A stretch of 64,000 nt of DNA, taken from positions 1,157,822-1,221,821 of the forward strand of contig NZ_CP095096.1 in the NCBI RefSeq assembly GCF_025561445.1. The letters are read 5' to 3'. Positions within the stretch are counted from its first letter, which is position 1, and the number at the start of each line of letters is the position of its first letter. The translations under genes and the position numbers were made by a program. The notes under the pieces are model-generated. The model worked only from the letters and a program-made list of their open reading frames with translations. It was not told where the DNA came from and made no database searches. This document shows positions 53,846 through 64,000 of this stretch, piece after piece. Origin of the DNA: Staphylococcus sp. IVB6181. Lineage in GTDB: Bacteria; Bacillota; Bacilli; Staphylococcales; Staphylococcaceae.

Positions 53846-54976
53846 ATGCACGAATTTTTAGTCATATTATTTATGATTGCTATCGGTGCAATTATAGGCG
53901 GGGTCACGAATATCATCGCTATCAAAATGTTATTCCACCCGCAAAAAGCCTATCATATAGGCAAGTGGAGAATTCCTTTCACGCCAGGTTTAGTACCTAA
54001 GCGCAGAGAAGAAATCGCAAATAAAATCGGACGTGTGATTGAAGAACATCTGATCACAGAAGATTTAATTAAAGAAAAAATCAGTTCAACGAGTGCTAGA
54101 ACAGCAATAGAAAGCTTTATAGGGCAGCAAATGCATAAGTTGAGCAACGACAAGGCAACATTGCAGAATTTTGCACAGTCTTTAGATATTGACTTAGAAC
54201 AAGCAGCACAAACTAAAGTACAGCGTATGATTGACGAAAAGTTAACCCAATATTATCAAGAAAATGGCCAACAAGAAATTCACCAATTACTGCCTGAATC
54301 ATTAGAACAAGAAATTGATGAAAAAGTTGAAGCCTTAACACCGTTATTATGCGACCGTGCTCGTATTTATTTATCTTCTTCAAAAGGGGAAGAAGATATA
54401 TACAATATGCTCGATACGTTTTTTGCAGAAAAAGGCAAAATTGTCGGCTTACTTCAAATGTTCATGACGAAAGAAAGCATTGCTGAACGTATCCAAATGG
54501 AATTAATCCGTTTAACCAATCATCCGAAAGCGCGTAAAATAGCAGCACAGCTGATTCGAAACGAATATCAGACTTTAAAAGAAAAGCCGCTTGATCATGT
54601 GTTGTCGCCTGCACAATTCAATAACATTAAAGATAAAGCAACACCGATTATCATGGCTTATATCGATATTCCGACTAAAGTTAATCAACCGTTAAAAGAA
54701 CTTGCACCTGGACTTGTGGCTTATGCAGAGCAGCATGCAGCTGGCTATATGACAGATTTAATTGTCAATAAAGCAGCTGAGCATATCTCATCCATTATGA
54801 AGCAAGTGAATCTCAGCGGTATTGTTGAAGAACAAATCAATTCATTCGATTTGGATTATATTGAACGTTTAATCATTGATATTGCCAACAAAGAATTGAA
54901 TCTGATTATGCTGCTTGGTTTCATTCTTGGCGGTATTATCGGCTGTTTCCAAGGAATTATCGCTTTATTTGTTTAA
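53846..54976 (+). CDS. yheB: DUF445 membrane protein (YheB-like)
   Basis: 376 residues from ATG 53846 (AAAGGAGATAA upstream); the long open frame before it lacks a start signal. One membrane helix at each end ('FLVILFMIAIGAIIGGVTNI' and 'LIMLLGFILGGIIGCFQGII') encloses a long helical cytoplasmic or extracellular domain. The 'NIIAIKMLFHPQKAY' and 'PFTPGLVPKRREEIA' motifs define DUF445. B. subtilis YheB has the same neighbour, yheA. Function unknown. Confidence 0.85.
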   Translation: MHEFLVILFMIAIGAIIGGVTNIIAIKMLFHPQKAYHIGKWRIPFTPGLVPKRREEIANKIGRVIEEHLITEDLIKEKISSTSARTAIESFIGQQMHKLSNDKATLQNFAQSLDIDLEQAAQTKVQRMIDEKLTQYYQENGQQEIHQLLPESLEQEIDEKVEALTPLLCDRARIYLSSSKGEEDIYNMLDTFFAEKGKIVGLLQMFMTKESIAERIQMELIRLTNHPKARKIAAQLIRNEYQTLKEKPLDHVLSPAQFNNIKDKATPIIMAYIDIPTKVNQPLKELAPGLVAYAEQHAAGYMTDLIVNKAAEHISSIMKQVNLSGIVEEQINSFDLDYIERLIIDIANKELNLIMLLGFILGGIIGCFQGIIALFV

Positions 54977-55105
54977 AACAGCAATGTCTGGGAATGTATT
55001 AAAGGGCAGTTAATAGCAGTGATGATTAAATGTTTCGACAGTGTTAAACATTTATGTTATGTTTATTGACGACGTAGTAAAATAACTAATAGGAGTGAAT
55101 TTGAA

Positions 55106-55459
55106 ATGGCAGTAGATTTACAAGAACAAGCACACAAATTAGAAGAGGCTTTAAGAGAAAGCAAAGAATATCAAGCAATTAAAGATGCTTATGATAAAGT
55201 TAAAGCCAACGAAGAATCTAAAAAGTTATTCGATGAGTTCCGTGAAACACAATTGAAATTCCAACAAATGCAAATGCAAGGTGAACAAATCGAAGAAGAT
55301 GACTTGAAAAAAGCTCAAGAGCAAGCACAAGCAATTGAAAAAGACGAAAACATTGCTGAGCTTATGTCTGCTGAACAACAAATGAGCCAAGTATTCCAAG
55401 AAATCAACCAAATCATCGTAAAACCTTTAGATGAAGTTTACGCTGAAGACGAAAAATAA
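55106..55459 (+). CDS. yheA: YheA/YlbF family protein (UPF0342)
   Basis: A 117-residue all-helical, acidic protein ('[20 protein letters not shown]', '[20 protein letters not shown]'). It belongs to the YlbF/YmcA superfamily, whose studied members assist RNase Y, but the YheA branch lacks a proven role. AATAGGAGTG is before the start; a terminator follows. Confidence 0.87.
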   Translation: MAVDLQEQAHKLEEALRESKEYQAIKDAYDKVKANEESKKLFDEFRETQLKFQQMQMQGEQIEEDDLKKAQEQAQAIEKDENIAELMSAEQQMSQVFQEINQIIVKPLDEVYAEDEK

Positions 55460-55473
55460 GGTTTAAATTTCTC

Positions 55474-55503
55474 ACTGTCGGAGTAGTATCCGACAGTTTT
55501 TTT
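55474..55503 (+). terminator. Terminator after yheA
   Basis: ACTGTCGGA-GTAGTA-TCCGACAGT, perfect 9-bp stem, then seven T's. Confidence 0.92.
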
Positions 55504-55641
55504 ATGTCTTTTTGAACCTAAGTTCTTTAGACCGTTAACGCGTAGTATGGTAAAATAAGATGATACTTTGGTTGCGAAAACATTGAATTTTACATAAGTA
55601 ATTTAAAATATGGATGATATATTGAAAAGGAGCTTACCAAT

Positions 55642-56832
55642 ATGGTGAAATTTATTCATTGTGCAGATTTACACTTGGATAGTCCGTTTAAAACGCATAG
55701 TCATTTGAGTGAAAACATCTATGAAGATGTTAAAAGAAGTACATACGAAAGTTTTAAATCTATTGTCAACTTTGCATTGCAAGAAGAAGTGGACTTTATT
55801 GTAATTGCCGGAGATGTGTTCGATCATCGAAATCGTACATTGAAAGCAGAAGTATTTTTAAAAGAACAATTTGAACGCTTAAAGAAAGAACAGATATTTG
55901 TTTATATGTGTCACGGCAATCATGATCCGCTTTCTGATAATGTTACAACAGATTGGCCGGAGAATGTTTCGGTATTCGATAAAAATGTTGAAACATATCA
56001 AACCATCACAAAAGGCGGAGAAAAGATTTATCTTCATGGTTTCAGTTATCAAGATGAAGCAAGCTATGAAAATAAATTAGATGAGTATCCTTCCAGTCAA
56101 GGCGAGAAAGGCCTGCATATCGGTGTATTACACGGTACTTACAGCAAATCCTCAACAAAACACCGTTATACTGAGTTTCGTTTAGAAGATTTGAATTCTA
56201 AGTTGTATCATTACTGGGCATTAGGTCATATTCATGAGCGTCAGCAGCTTAATGATATGCCGCCGACTTTTTATCCCGGCAATACGCAAGGCCGTCATTT
56301 CAATGAAATGGGCGACAAAGGTTTCTTGTTAGTTGAAGGAGATGAGTTCAAATTAAATGTCGAATTCAAACCTTCGCATTATATTCGCTTTGATGAAGTG
56401 AAAATCGAAACAGAAGCAACGACAAAACAAGAGATTTACGACGTTATTCAAAAATTCAAAGATCAAGTGCGTAAGCAAGGTAAAGCTTTCTATAGAGTTT
56501 ACCTTGAAATCGACAGCGATGAACCTGTCCCTGCACAGGATTTGCAGCAAGTTGATGAGATGCTGAAAGAATATGAAGAGAATGAAAAGAACTTTGTGTT
56601 TATTGAATCATTGATTGTATCTTATAAAGATGACGATGCAAGACCATTAGAACAAGAATTCTCTCAAGAGTTAAAAGCGGATGAAGCCGTTTTCGATCAA
56701 GCAATGAATGAATTGTATCTCAATCCTAAGGCTTCGAGATTCTTGGATAATTATGATGACTTCGATAAGACAGAATTGATTAACCGCGCTGAGGCATTGC
56801 TTAAATCGGATTTGAGAGGTGATAGATCATGA
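55642..56832 (+). CDS. yhaO: DNA exonuclease YhaO (SbcD/Mre11-like)
   Basis: 396 residues. Metallophosphoesterase motifs are intact: 'CADLHLDSPF', 'VIAGDVFDHRN', 'CHGNHDP' and 'WALGHIHERQ'. It is an Mre11-type nuclease working with the SMC-like ATPase encoded next, in double-strand break or end processing (inferred from SbcCD). AAAAGGAGC is before ATG 55642. It overlaps yhaN by 4 bases. Confidence 0.87.
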   Translation: MVKFIHCADLHLDSPFKTHSHLSENIYEDVKRSTYESFKSIVNFALQEEVDFIVIAGDVFDHRNRTLKAEVFLKEQFERLKKEQIFVYMCHGNHDPLSDNVTTDWPENVSVFDKNVETYQTITKGGEKIYLHGFSYQDEASYENKLDEYPSSQGEKGLHIGVLHGTYSKSSTKHRYTEFRLEDLNSKLYHYWALGHIHERQQLNDMPPTFYPGNTQGRHFNEMGDKGFLLVEGDEFKLNVEFKPSHYIRFDEVKIETEATTKQEIYDVIQKFKDQVRKQGKAFYRVYLEIDSDEPVPAQDLQQVDEMLKEYEENEKNFVFIESLIVSYKDDDARPLEQEFSQELKADEAVFDQAMNELYLNPKASRFLDNYDDFDKTELINRAEALLKSDLRGDRS

Positions 56833-59765
56833 AGATTCTTGCATTAGACATTTATGGATACGGTAAATTTGTTGAAAGAAAGATTAAATTCAACAAAACA
56901 TTAACACAGATTTTCGGTGAAAACGAAGCGGGTAAATCTACGATTCAAGCCTTTATCCACTCTATTTTGTTCGGTTTCCCTACAAAACGCGAAAACGAAC
57001 CGCGCTTTGAACCGAGATTAGGCAATCAATACGGCGGTAAATTATATCTTCAATTAGATGACGGCCAAAAGATTGAAGTTGAGCGTGTGAAAGGTGCAGC
57101 ACAAGGTGATGTGAAAGTCTTTCTTGAAAACGGCGGTATCCGTGATGAAGAGTGGCTTAGAAATAAATTAAATTATATCGATAAAAATACGTACAAAGGT
57201 ATTTATTCCTTCGACGTTTTAGGTCTGCAAAATATTCATCGCAATATGGATGAAAAGCAGCTGCAAGAATATTTGCTGCAAGCAGGGGCATTAGGCTCTA
57301 CACAATTTACAACAATGCGCGAACAGTTGGAAACACAAAAAGCAGAGTTGTATAAACGCTCAGGCAAGAATCCAATCATTAATCAGCAGTTAGAACAGCT
57401 GAATGACCTTCAAAATCAAATCAGAGCGCATGAAAGCGAACTTGAGTCATATCATAGTCTGATTGATGAACGTGATAAAGCAGAGCGCCGATTAGATCAT
57501 TTGAAACAAAATTTGATGCAGCTGTCTAAAATGCATGAATCAAAACAAAAAGAAGTAGCATTGCTGGATCAAGCACAAGAATGGAAAGCGTTAGAGCATG
57601 AATTGAATATCGAACCGCTTGATTTCCCTGAACAAGGTATCGAGCGTTATGAAGCGTCTAAAGCACGTGAAGACCAGCTTAAAAAAGATATCAGCTTGCG
57701 TAAAGAAAAGCTTGAACAATTGCAAAATGAAAATGAACATATTTCTGTACCTAAACAGATTGATATCGAAGCATTAGATAATATTGTGAAACAAGAAGAT
57801 GAAATTAAACAAAAAGAAACGCAGTTGCATGCGCTAAATAAAGAAATCGAAGATAAAACAAGAGAAATCGAAGGCTTAAAATCTAATATCGGATGGCAAG
57901 AAGACCATGAAAATATTGATACGTCTGATAGTGTGAAAAGCTTTGTCAGCAAACAAATTTCTAAGAAGAACGATCAATCATCTTATATTACGCAGCTTGA
58001 ACGTACGTTAGAAGAACAGCAAATTGAACAAGCGAATAACGATGAAGAAAAAGAAGCGGTTGAAGCGGCGCTTGTTTCTGATGAAGTTTTCGACAAGAAA
58101 AAACAATATAATCAGCAATCTATTGAACTTGGCGAAAAGAAAAATCTATATCAAAAAATGAAAGAAGCATTTGATACAGAACAAGAAGAACGTAATCGCA
58201 AACAAAAAACAACACGCATCATCTTTATTATATTAGCGCTTATCAGTGCTGGTTTAGCAGCGTTCTCATTTGTGACTCAAGCAATGTTGTTTGCGGTGAT
58301 ATTTGTCATTGCGGCGATCGGCTTTGTGTTTGGCGCTATCTTGTTTAAATCATCAGAAATCGGCCATAGCGAGACATTCTCAAATGAAATTGCACAATTG
58401 GAACAGCAAAATGCTGATTTAGAACAAAACTATGACTTAGATTTTGATTTAGATGAACAATATCGCTTAAGAGAACAAAACCACAGTGTGAATAAAGCGA
58501 TAGATGTATTGCGTTCTAAAATCGAATTGACCGAAGATAAGTTGAAAGAAGCAAAACAAAATTTTGAACACTTCGATAAAAACATTCAAGAAGTCAAATC
58601 CGACTTGCATGTCTCTGACAAAATGTCTGATGATTTGATTATTGACGGTGTTAAAACTATTGAACGTATTCAAACATTAAAACAACGTGTTGCAGAATTA
58701 ACAGACCAGCAAAAAGCATTGAAAGAAGAAGTAGATACATTCTATAACCATGCAGAAGCGGTCACAAAAAATCAATTAACAAGCTTTAATGCCTTAGCAT
58801 TATTCCATGATACGAAACGATGGTTAAAAGAAGCTGAAGATAATAAAACAAAATGGAAACGTAATGATGAAGACATCCAGTTGTTGACTAAAGAAATCGA
58901 ACAATTGAATGAACGTTTAAACGAGCATCAACAGTCTATCGAAAGTTTATTTACTTTTGTCAATGTAGGGGATGAAGAAGCATTCTATCGTTATCATAAC
59001 CGTTATACAACTTATAAAGATAACCACAGCCGATATCAAGATTTAAACAAATACTTGGAAAATCAAAATATGATGTATGACGATGCTTCTGATTTAAGTG
59101 CTAAAACAAAAGTACAACTAGAAGATGAAAACAATGTCTTAGCTTCTCAAGTTGATGAATACAATGATAAGTATCTTGCATTGCAAACAGAAGTCAGTGA
59201 TTTAAATGCGCAAATCAAGCATATGGAAACTGACGACACATTAGCGCAATTACGTCATAAATATTACATGCTAAGAAACCAAATGAATGAAAATGCGAAA
59301 GATTGGGCGAGTCTCAGCTACTTGCAAGCACTTGTCGATGCGCATATCAAACAAATCAAAGACAAACGTTTACCGCAAGTGATTGATGAAGCAACCGACA
59401 TTTTCAGCCGCTTAACGAACGGCAACTATTCACAAGTCACTTATGCCAATGAAGATGTCAGAGTCAAACACCGCAACGGTCAAATGTATCATCCGAATGA
59501 AATCAGCCAATCTACGAAAGAATTATTGTATATTGCATTGCGTTTAAGTTTGATCAAAATTTTACAACCTTATTACTCAATGCCGATTATTATTGATGAT
59601 GCTTTCGTTCATTTTGATAAACATCGTAAAGCAGCTATGATGGAATACCTCAAAGAATTAGCTGCGAAGTACCAAATTTTATACTTTACTTGCGCGAAAG
59701 AAAACTATATTCCGTCTAAACAAACGGTAGTCTTAGAAAAATTAGAAGAAGGAGGCAAAAAATGA
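56829..59765 (+). CDS. yhaN: SMC/SbcC-like ATPase YhaN with central membrane segment
   Basis: 978 residues: Walker A '[17 protein letters not shown]' near residue 33, long coiled coils on both sides, signature-like '[14 protein letters not shown]' and Walker B '[14 protein letters not shown]' near 920. In the middle (about 460-510) lie two hydrophobic stretches ('[18 protein letters not shown]', '[20 protein letters not shown]') instead of a zinc hook, so the coil apex may sit in the membrane. It is the partner of YhaO. Confidence 0.87.
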   Translation: MKILALDIYGYGKFVERKIKFNKTLTQIFGENEAGKSTIQAFIHSILFGFPTKRENEPRFEPRLGNQYGGKLYLQLDDGQKIEVERVKGAAQGDVKVFLENGGIRDEEWLRNKLNYIDKNTYKGIYSFDVLGLQNIHRNMDEKQLQEYLLQAGALGSTQFTTMREQLETQKAELYKRSGKNPIINQQLEQLNDLQNQIRAHESELESYHSLIDERDKAERRLDHLKQNLMQLSKMHESKQKEVALLDQAQEWKALEHELNIEPLDFPEQGIERYEASKAREDQLKKDISLRKEKLEQLQNENEHISVPKQIDIEALDNIVKQEDEIKQKETQLHALNKEIEDKTREIEGLKSNIGWQEDHENIDTSDSVKSFVSKQISKKNDQSSYITQLERTLEEQQIEQANNDEEKEAVEAALVSDEVFDKKKQYNQQSIELGEKKNLYQKMKEAFDTEQEERNRKQKTTRIIFIILALISAGLAAFSFVTQAMLFAVIFVIAAIGFVFGAILFKSSEIGHSETFSNEIAQLEQQNADLEQNYDLDFDLDEQYRLREQNHSVNKAIDVLRSKIELTEDKLKEAKQNFEHFDKNIQEVKSDLHVSDKMSDDLIIDGVKTIERIQTLKQRVAELTDQQKALKEEVDTFYNHAEAVTKNQLTSFNALALFHDTKRWLKEAEDNKTKWKRNDEDIQLLTKEIEQLNERLNEHQQSIESLFTFVNVGDEEAFYRYHNRYTTYKDNHSRYQDLNKYLENQNMMYDDASDLSAKTKVQLEDENNVLASQVDEYNDKYLALQTEVSDLNAQIKHMETDDTLAQLRHKYYMLRNQMNENAKDWASLSYLQALVDAHIKQIKDKRLPQVIDEATDIFSRLTNGNYSQVTYANEDVRVKHRNGQMYHPNEISQSTKELLYIALRLSLIKILQPYYSMPIIIDDAFVHFDKHRKAAMMEYLKELAAKYQILYFTCAKENYIPSKQTVVLEKLEEGGKK

Positions 59766-60703
59766 GAAATGTAGAAAAGCTTCAGCCAGGAGATTCAGTT
59801 GATCATTTCTTCTTGATTCACCGTGCAGCACAGGGGGTAACTGCACAAGGTAAAGATTATATGACTTTATACTTGCAAGATAAAAGCGGTGAAATTGAAG
59901 CTAAAGTATGGACAGTCACAAAACAAGATATGGAAGTACTTAAACCAGAAACGATTATCAAAGCTAAAGGTGATGTCATTAATTACCGCGGCCGCAAACA
60001 AATGAAAGTTAATCACTTTGAACTTGCACAGCCGGCAGACGGTTTATCTGCGAAAGATTTTATTGATGGGGCACCTTTAACACCTGATCAAATTAAAGAA
60101 CAAATCGATTATTTCTTATTAGATATAGAAAACAGCAACCTGCAGCGATTGACGAGACATTTATTGAAAAAGCACCACGATGCTTTTTATGTATTTCCTG
60201 CAGCCAGTTCTTTCCATCATAACTTTGCGAGCGGTTTAAGCTATCATGTATTAACGATGCTGAAAATCGCAAGCGGATTATGCGACATTTATCCAATGCT
60301 GAACAGAAGCTTGTTATACAGCGGGGTTATCTTGCATGATATCGGCAAGGTTAAAGAGTTAAGCGGACCTGTCGCAACATCTTATACGGTTGAAGGTAAT
60401 TTGTTAGGACATATTTCTATTGCCAGCGAAGAAGTTACGAAAGCCGCAGAAGATTTAGGTATTGAAGGCGAAGAAGTGATGTTGCTGAAACATATGATTT
60501 TATCGCATCACGGAAAACTGGAATACGGTTCACCGAAGTTGCCGATGCTGAAAGAAGCGGAAATCTTAACTTATATTGATAATATTGATGCAAGAATGAA
60601 CATGTTTGAAAAAGCATTCAAAAAGACTGGAAAAGGGCAGTTCACTGAACGTCTTTTCGCAATGGAAAACAGACAATTTTATAATCCGCAAAGTTTAGAT
60701 TAA
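59762..60703 (+). CDS. yhaM: 3'-5' exoribonuclease YhaM
   Basis: 313 residues with an N-terminal OB fold ('[20 protein letters not shown]') and an HD domain with '[16 protein letters not shown]' and '[17 protein letters not shown]'. It trims RNA (and DNA) from the 3' end. GAAGGAGGC lies inside yhaN's end, and the start overlaps the yhaN stop, making a three-gene operon. Confidence 0.9.
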   Translation: MRNVEKLQPGDSVDHFFLIHRAAQGVTAQGKDYMTLYLQDKSGEIEAKVWTVTKQDMEVLKPETIIKAKGDVINYRGRKQMKVNHFELAQPADGLSAKDFIDGAPLTPDQIKEQIDYFLLDIENSNLQRLTRHLLKKHHDAFYVFPAASSFHHNFASGLSYHVLTMLKIASGLCDIYPMLNRSLLYSGVILHDIGKVKELSGPVATSYTVEGNLLGHISIASEEVTKAAEDLGIEGEEVMLLKHMILSHHGKLEYGSPKLPMLKEAEILTYIDNIDARMNMFEKAFKKTGKGQFTERLFAMENRQFYNPQSLD

Positions 60704-60728
60704 TGCATAATAAAACGCTGAATCCCAC

Positions 60729-60736
60729 GAGGAATT
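60729..60736. repeat. Left 8-bp target site duplication GAGGAATT
   Basis: Identical to 62318-62325 on the other side of the IS element. Confidence 0.92.
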
Positions 60737-62317
60737 GGCTCTATGTCAAATTCGGTTGATGCATAAAATTTGAAATCAAATATTATAGTTACCATAAACT
60801 ATGTCGCTCAGCTAGTATTGCTTTAATTCCTATGGAATTTAGTATTACTAACTGAGCATTTTTTATTTTAAGCTGCTTTAGGCAATGGAGTATGGAAGCG
60901 ATGTTTTTTCTTAGCTAATAGCTTGAATTTGATTAGAATTCTATTTCTGAAGTTATAGAAATTTCTGTATCCATAAGCGATTCTTTTTAGTACTTTAATG
61001 TTGTTATTTATAGCTTCTATAGGGCCGTTTGAGCGACCAGGATGATTTAATGCATTCATAATTTCTGGTAAAAAATTTCTAAAGCTTTTAAGTACTCTTT
61101 TAAGTCCGCCATCAGTATTTCTATCCTTAAGGTATTTAAGAATTTGATGAGTTAATTTATGATTTTCATTGGTCTTTATTGATGTACGAAGCGCATTTAC
61201 TTTGTCATAGACATCCTTTAACTCTGGGCTTTCACCCAAAATAAAATTTATCATTGATTTTTCTGATTCTAATCCAGGGAAAAGCTTGTTATCTTTATAA
61301 AGCGTACTATTCAAGGATTCGGAAGGTTTAAGAATAAGCTTCCAATAATGTTTAAGTTTTCTATAGTATTTGCCATCCTTATGTCTTTTTTCATTCATTA
61401 TCCTGATACGAACTCTATTGAGTTCTCTATTTAATGCTTGAACAAGGTGAAATCGATCTAAAATGATTTTCGCATTTGGAAATAACTGCTTAAATAAAGA
61501 AATATATGGGCTGTACATATCGGTTGTAACTGTTTCAACTCTTTTTCTTACTTCTCTATCAAACCGGATAAAATAAGCAAATAATGCACGCTTTCTACGA
61601 TCAGGTAAAATATCTACGATTTGATGCGTATCACCATCACAAAATATAAAACTCATTTTACCTACTACATTTTTAACACTTTTGAATTCATCCACCATGA
61701 TATGTTTGGGCAGTTCATTAAATGGACCTAACTTAACACTATTTGCAGTTTTATTAATATAACGTATTACAGAAGCAGAACTAACATTGTTATCGTAAGC
61801 AATGCCTTTGCAAGACCTATTCTCATGGCTTTGATACAGAATATGCAGCGCTAATTTATTACAGAAATTATGATGTTTTTTCACAAAATTCGTCTTTGCT
61901 ACAAATGATGAATGGCATGAACGACAAAAGAACCTTTGTTTTTTGAGCTCTAAATAACTGGGACTACCTTGAATCTTCATAAGCTTTATCATCGTTTTTC
62001 TTTTACCATTCTTTACTATTCTATGGTTTTCATTTACTGCTCCGCAGTTTTCACAACAATCTGGTGTTTATGTCAAAGTGCCTTTAAATAGTAAAGTTCT
62101 TACCAAGTTAAAGTAAACTTCCTGAACATCATCAGAAAAAGTAATATTTTTCCCTTTATAATCAAGTGTTTTTGCTATACAATGTGTCATAAGCGCAATT
62201 CCTCTCTTTATTTGTGTTGGTAACTTAAATATTAGGGGGTTGCGCCCTTTTTATGCAAAAAATTCGATTGAGAAATAACCGCTAGGTTATCTCATCAACC
62301 GAATTTATTATAGAGCC
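60737..62317 (-). mobile_element. ISL3-family insertion sequence, 1581 bp
   Basis: Both ends read GGCTCTAT-3 bases-AAATTCGGTTGATG inwards (22 of 25 matching inverted repeats). The flanks carry an 8-bp direct repeat GAGGAATT (60729-60736 and 62318-62325), typical for ISL3. One transposase gene lies on the minus strand and is interrupted by a stop codon. The clean duplication suggests a fairly recent insertion. Confidence 0.92.
60868..62190 (-). pseudogene. ISL3 transposase with in-frame stop codon
   Basis: From ATG at 62190 (GAGAGGAATTGCGC before it) the frame gives 'MTHCIAKTLDYKGKNIT' and reaches TAA at 62070-62068 (codon 41, 'LFKGTLT-stop-TPDCCENCG'). The same frame is then open to 60868. 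Joined, it is 440 codons, the normal length, with an N-terminal zinc finger (CCENC ... FFCRSCH) and the DDE domain ('HIMVDEFKSV', 'VTTDMYSPYISLFKQLFPNA', 'RSNGPIEAINNNIKVLKRIA'). A Tyr codon may have become TAA. The 374-residue part from 61992 lacks half of the zinc finger. Confidence 0.87.
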
Positions 62318-62325
62318 GAGGAATT
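62318..62325. repeat. Right 8-bp target site duplication GAGGAATT
   Basis: Identical to 60729-60736; sits directly outside the right inverted repeat. Confidence 0.92.
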
Positions 62326-62354
62326 CAGCGTTATTTTTATGCATTCAGATTTGA

Positions 62355-63326
62355 TTAAGGAGTAGACATACCCTCACCAGAACTGCCGCCGCCTTGTGAC
62401 TGCTGCTTAAGCTTTTCTGGATTTAAGATAGAATCATCGACTGCTTTTTTAATATCTCTATCTTTAAAGTCTACATTATATTCTTTTAATAGATCTTTAT
62501 AAGCATCTACTAAGATTTTCGGATCTTTTTGAACTTTATTTTGAACGATTTGAGATTTTAATTTCTTACGTTCTGAAGAGAAGTCCGTTGGTTTTTCAGC
62601 TTTGATTATGTGATAGCCGTAATCTGTTTTCACTACATCTGAGATTTCGCCATCTTTTAATTTGAATAAAGCTTTATCGAATGGTTCGACCATTTGGCCT
62701 TTGATGACATAATCTAAGCTGTCGTCTTTTTTGGCACTTGCTTTATCCATTGATTCTTTTTTCGCAATTTCACCGAATTTATCCGGATTTTTCTTCACTT
62801 CTTTTTGGATGGATTCAGCTTTTTGTTTTGCTTCTTTATCACTTAAACCTTCTTTATCTTTGTCGTCTGATTTGACTTTAATAAGGATATGAGAAGCTTT
62901 TTTAGTGTTGTCCTTCAACTCTTTATCAGACACTTTAACTTTATCTGTCAGCAGTTGTTTTTGATACGCTTGAAGTTTCTTTTGCTCTTTATAATCTTTA
63001 AGTGTCATACCTTGTTGTTTTAGAGCACTTTCAAACTGATCTTTGCCGCCGTATTGTTTTTGTTCTTCTTTGATTTGTTTATCAATTTCTTTATCATCCA
63101 CTTGATCCGCATATTTCTTTTCAAGCAATTTGCCGAGCAGGATTTCAAAAGAACTGTTCGCAATTTGTTCATTGCCGATTTTTTTCATAACATCTTCAAC
63201 TTTAACATCTCCGGCTTTTGAAGATATCAGTACATTATCTTTAGAGTCCGTTGCTTGATTCCCGCATGCGCCTAATAGTACAGCACTTGCTGCGACAGGA
63301 ATCATAATCTTCTTAAATGATCTCAT
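62355..63326 (-). CDS. prsA: Foldase PrsA, lipoprotein
   Basis: A 323-residue extracellular peptidyl-prolyl isomerase that folds secreted proteins. The lipobox '[10 protein letters not shown]' puts the lipid-linked Cys at about 21. SurA-like helical parts flank a parvulin domain (about 142-245; '[14 protein letters not shown]', '[13 protein letters not shown]'). The C-terminus is Gly/Ser-rich. AAAAGGAGATTGTG precedes the start. In S. aureus PrsA supports PBP2a and protease secretion. Confidence 0.92.
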   Translation of the reverse strand: MRSFKKIMIPVAASAVLLGACGNQATDSKDNVLISSKAGDVKVEDVMKKIGNEQIANSSFEILLGKLLEKKYADQVDDKEIDKQIKEEQKQYGGKDQFESALKQQGMTLKDYKEQKKLQAYQKQLLTDKVKVSDKELKDNTKKASHILIKVKSDDKDKEGLSDKEAKQKAESIQKEVKKNPDKFGEIAKKESMDKASAKKDDSLDYVIKGQMVEPFDKALFKLKDGEISDVVKTDYGYHIIKAEKPTDFSSERKKLKSQIVQNKVQKDPKILVDAYKDLLKEYNVDFKDRDIKKAVDDSILNPEKLKQQSQGGGSSGEGMSTP

Positions 63327-63430
63327 ATCACAATCTCCTTTTTTAAATATAACAATGTTAATATACCATACTATGAATGTGATACAAATTCATTTCTGTT
63401 GTACTAAGACCAAAGTATGAAGGAGAAGAT

Positions 63431-63471
63431 AAAAAAGGGTCTGAACAAAGCAGTGCAATGTTCAGACCTTT
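63431..63471 (-). terminator. Terminator between DUF3267 gene and prsA
   Basis: On the minus strand AGGTCTGAACA pairs with TGTTCAGACCC around a short loop, followed by TTTTTT. Confidence 0.85.
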
Positions 63472-63487
63472 GAATAGTATTTCAAAT

Positions 63488-64000
63488 TTAATTAAAGTTC
63501 GGATCTAATGGATAATCGTATTTGTTTAAGATATTGAAACCTGTGCAATGTTCTTCGATATATTTACCTTCATTAGAGAATAAAATCAATTTCAAGTACA
63601 TGAAGTCCATCACTGAAAATCCTGCATTGAGTGAAAGTAAAAACATAAAGTAATGACCGTATTGCGGTAATAAAGCAGCGAGATAAATGCTAGCTGCTGT
63701 AATGACGATTAACGGTGTGATTAAGCTTAAGCAGAACAGGTATTTGTTCACAGGTGTGCTGACATATAAGTTATATAAAGGTATCCAAGGACGTTTTGTT
63801 AAACGTTTCTTTTTAAAGTGTTTATAGTAGGGTGCCAGTACCACTAAATGAATCATTTTATGAATCGGATACAACAACAGCACCGCAGCTAAAAAGACGA
63901 AAAAGTATCGATCTGTAATTTCCTTGTGAGATAAAAATATCAATACCTCATAACTAATTAAAAAAGTAATAATCGTAGTAACGAGCGCTATGAAAAAGAT
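63488..64000 (-). CDS. DUF3267-like membrane protein, 3' part
   Basis: The frame is open to the right edge, so the start is outside. About 170 residues are visible with 4-5 membrane helices ('IFLSHKEITDRYFFVFLAAV', 'HKMIHLVVLAPYYKHFKKK', 'ITPLIVITAASIYLAALLP') and a hydrophilic end. The 'HKMIHLV' helix recalls the HExxH-like position of DUF3267, without a clear metalloprotease motif. It resembles the gene upstream of prsA in other staphylococci. Confidence 0.7.
   Translation of the reverse strand: MFFIALVTTIITFLISYEVLIFLSHKEITDRYFFVFLAAVLLLYPIHKMIHLVVLAPYYKHFKKKRLTKRPWIPLYNLYVSTPVNKYLFCLSLITPLIVITAASIYLAALLPQYGHYFMFLLSLNAGFSVMDFMYLKLILFSNEGKYIEEHCTGFNILNKYDYPLDPNFN

Larger units (their letters stand above)
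60711..62340. terminator. yhaM/prsA terminator split by the IS element
   Basis: Left of the IS: AAAACGCTGAAT followed by CCCACGAGGAATT. Right of it: GAGGAATTCAGCGTTATTTTT. Removing the IS and one target copy rebuilds AACGCTGAAT-loop-ATTCAGCGTT, with A's before and T's after it, a bidirectional terminator between the convergent genes yhaM and prsA. Confidence 0.8.

Overview
This window is a piece of a Staphylococcus chromosome. The AT-rich DNA, the gene order queG-trmL ... fumC-rluA family-airS-airR-gltT-xdrA and yheB-yheA-yhaO-yhaN-yhaM-prsA, and a SprG/SprF type I toxin-antitoxin locus all point to that genus. Many proteins diverge from what I remember of S. aureus, so a coagulase-negative species (perhaps the carnosus/simulans group) is my guess and not proven.

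Bases 1 to about 35,000 are the right-hand part of a siphovirus-type, HK97-fold prophage; its integrase and lysogeny genes lie left of the window. The order is classic. Recombination/replication genes come first (Gp157, Sak4-like ATPase, SF2 helicase, DUF669, primase-helicase, VRR-NUC, with an iteron-like candidate origin at 5.6-5.87 kb). A run of small early genes follows (DUF3310, YopX, dimeric dUTPase, RinB). Then come a RinA-HNH chimera, TerS/TerL, portal, prohead protease, major capsid, head-tail connectors, major tail protein with an Ig-like domain, the tail chaperone pair made by a programmed -1 frameshift, a 1690-residue tape measure, Dit, a very large Tal/tail fibre, small membrane proteins, SprG/SprF, holin and endolysin.

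The prophage looks decayed. I see a 1-base insertion in the helicase Walker A motif, one extra A in DUF3310, one extra AC unit in the major capsid gene, an in-frame stop in the tail fibre, a 10-bp tandem duplication in the DUF2951/XhlA-like gene, and a RinA activator whose C-terminal half is replaced by HNH. Such a phage should not make virions unless these are sequencing errors.

Bases 34.9-37.5 kb are the phage/host border. They hold no large gene except a minus-strand DUF1828/DUF1829 gene and a 49-residue membrane peptide. They do hold several consecutive promoter-to-terminator units of about 80-130 nt (candidate small RNAs, one with an Fst/PepA-like toxin reading frame) and a tandem 11-bp repeat that may mark the attachment region.

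From 37.5 kb on is host core: a PTS_EIIC_2 membrane protein; a five-gene unit joining a GlnP/GlnQ-type amino-acid ABC transporter to argC-argJ-argB, preceded by a CcpA cre match and a dyad over a near-consensus promoter; queG and trmL; a NagB-like protein; fumC with its own cre; a pseudouridine synthase; the oxygen/redox two-component system airSR; a dicarboxylate/glutamate symporter; xdrA; the yhe/yha block for DNA and RNA processing; and the foldase prsA. A 1581-bp ISL3-family element with an 8-bp target duplication sits in the loop of the yhaM/prsA terminator; its transposase carries an in-frame stop. The window ends inside a DUF3267-type membrane protein gene.
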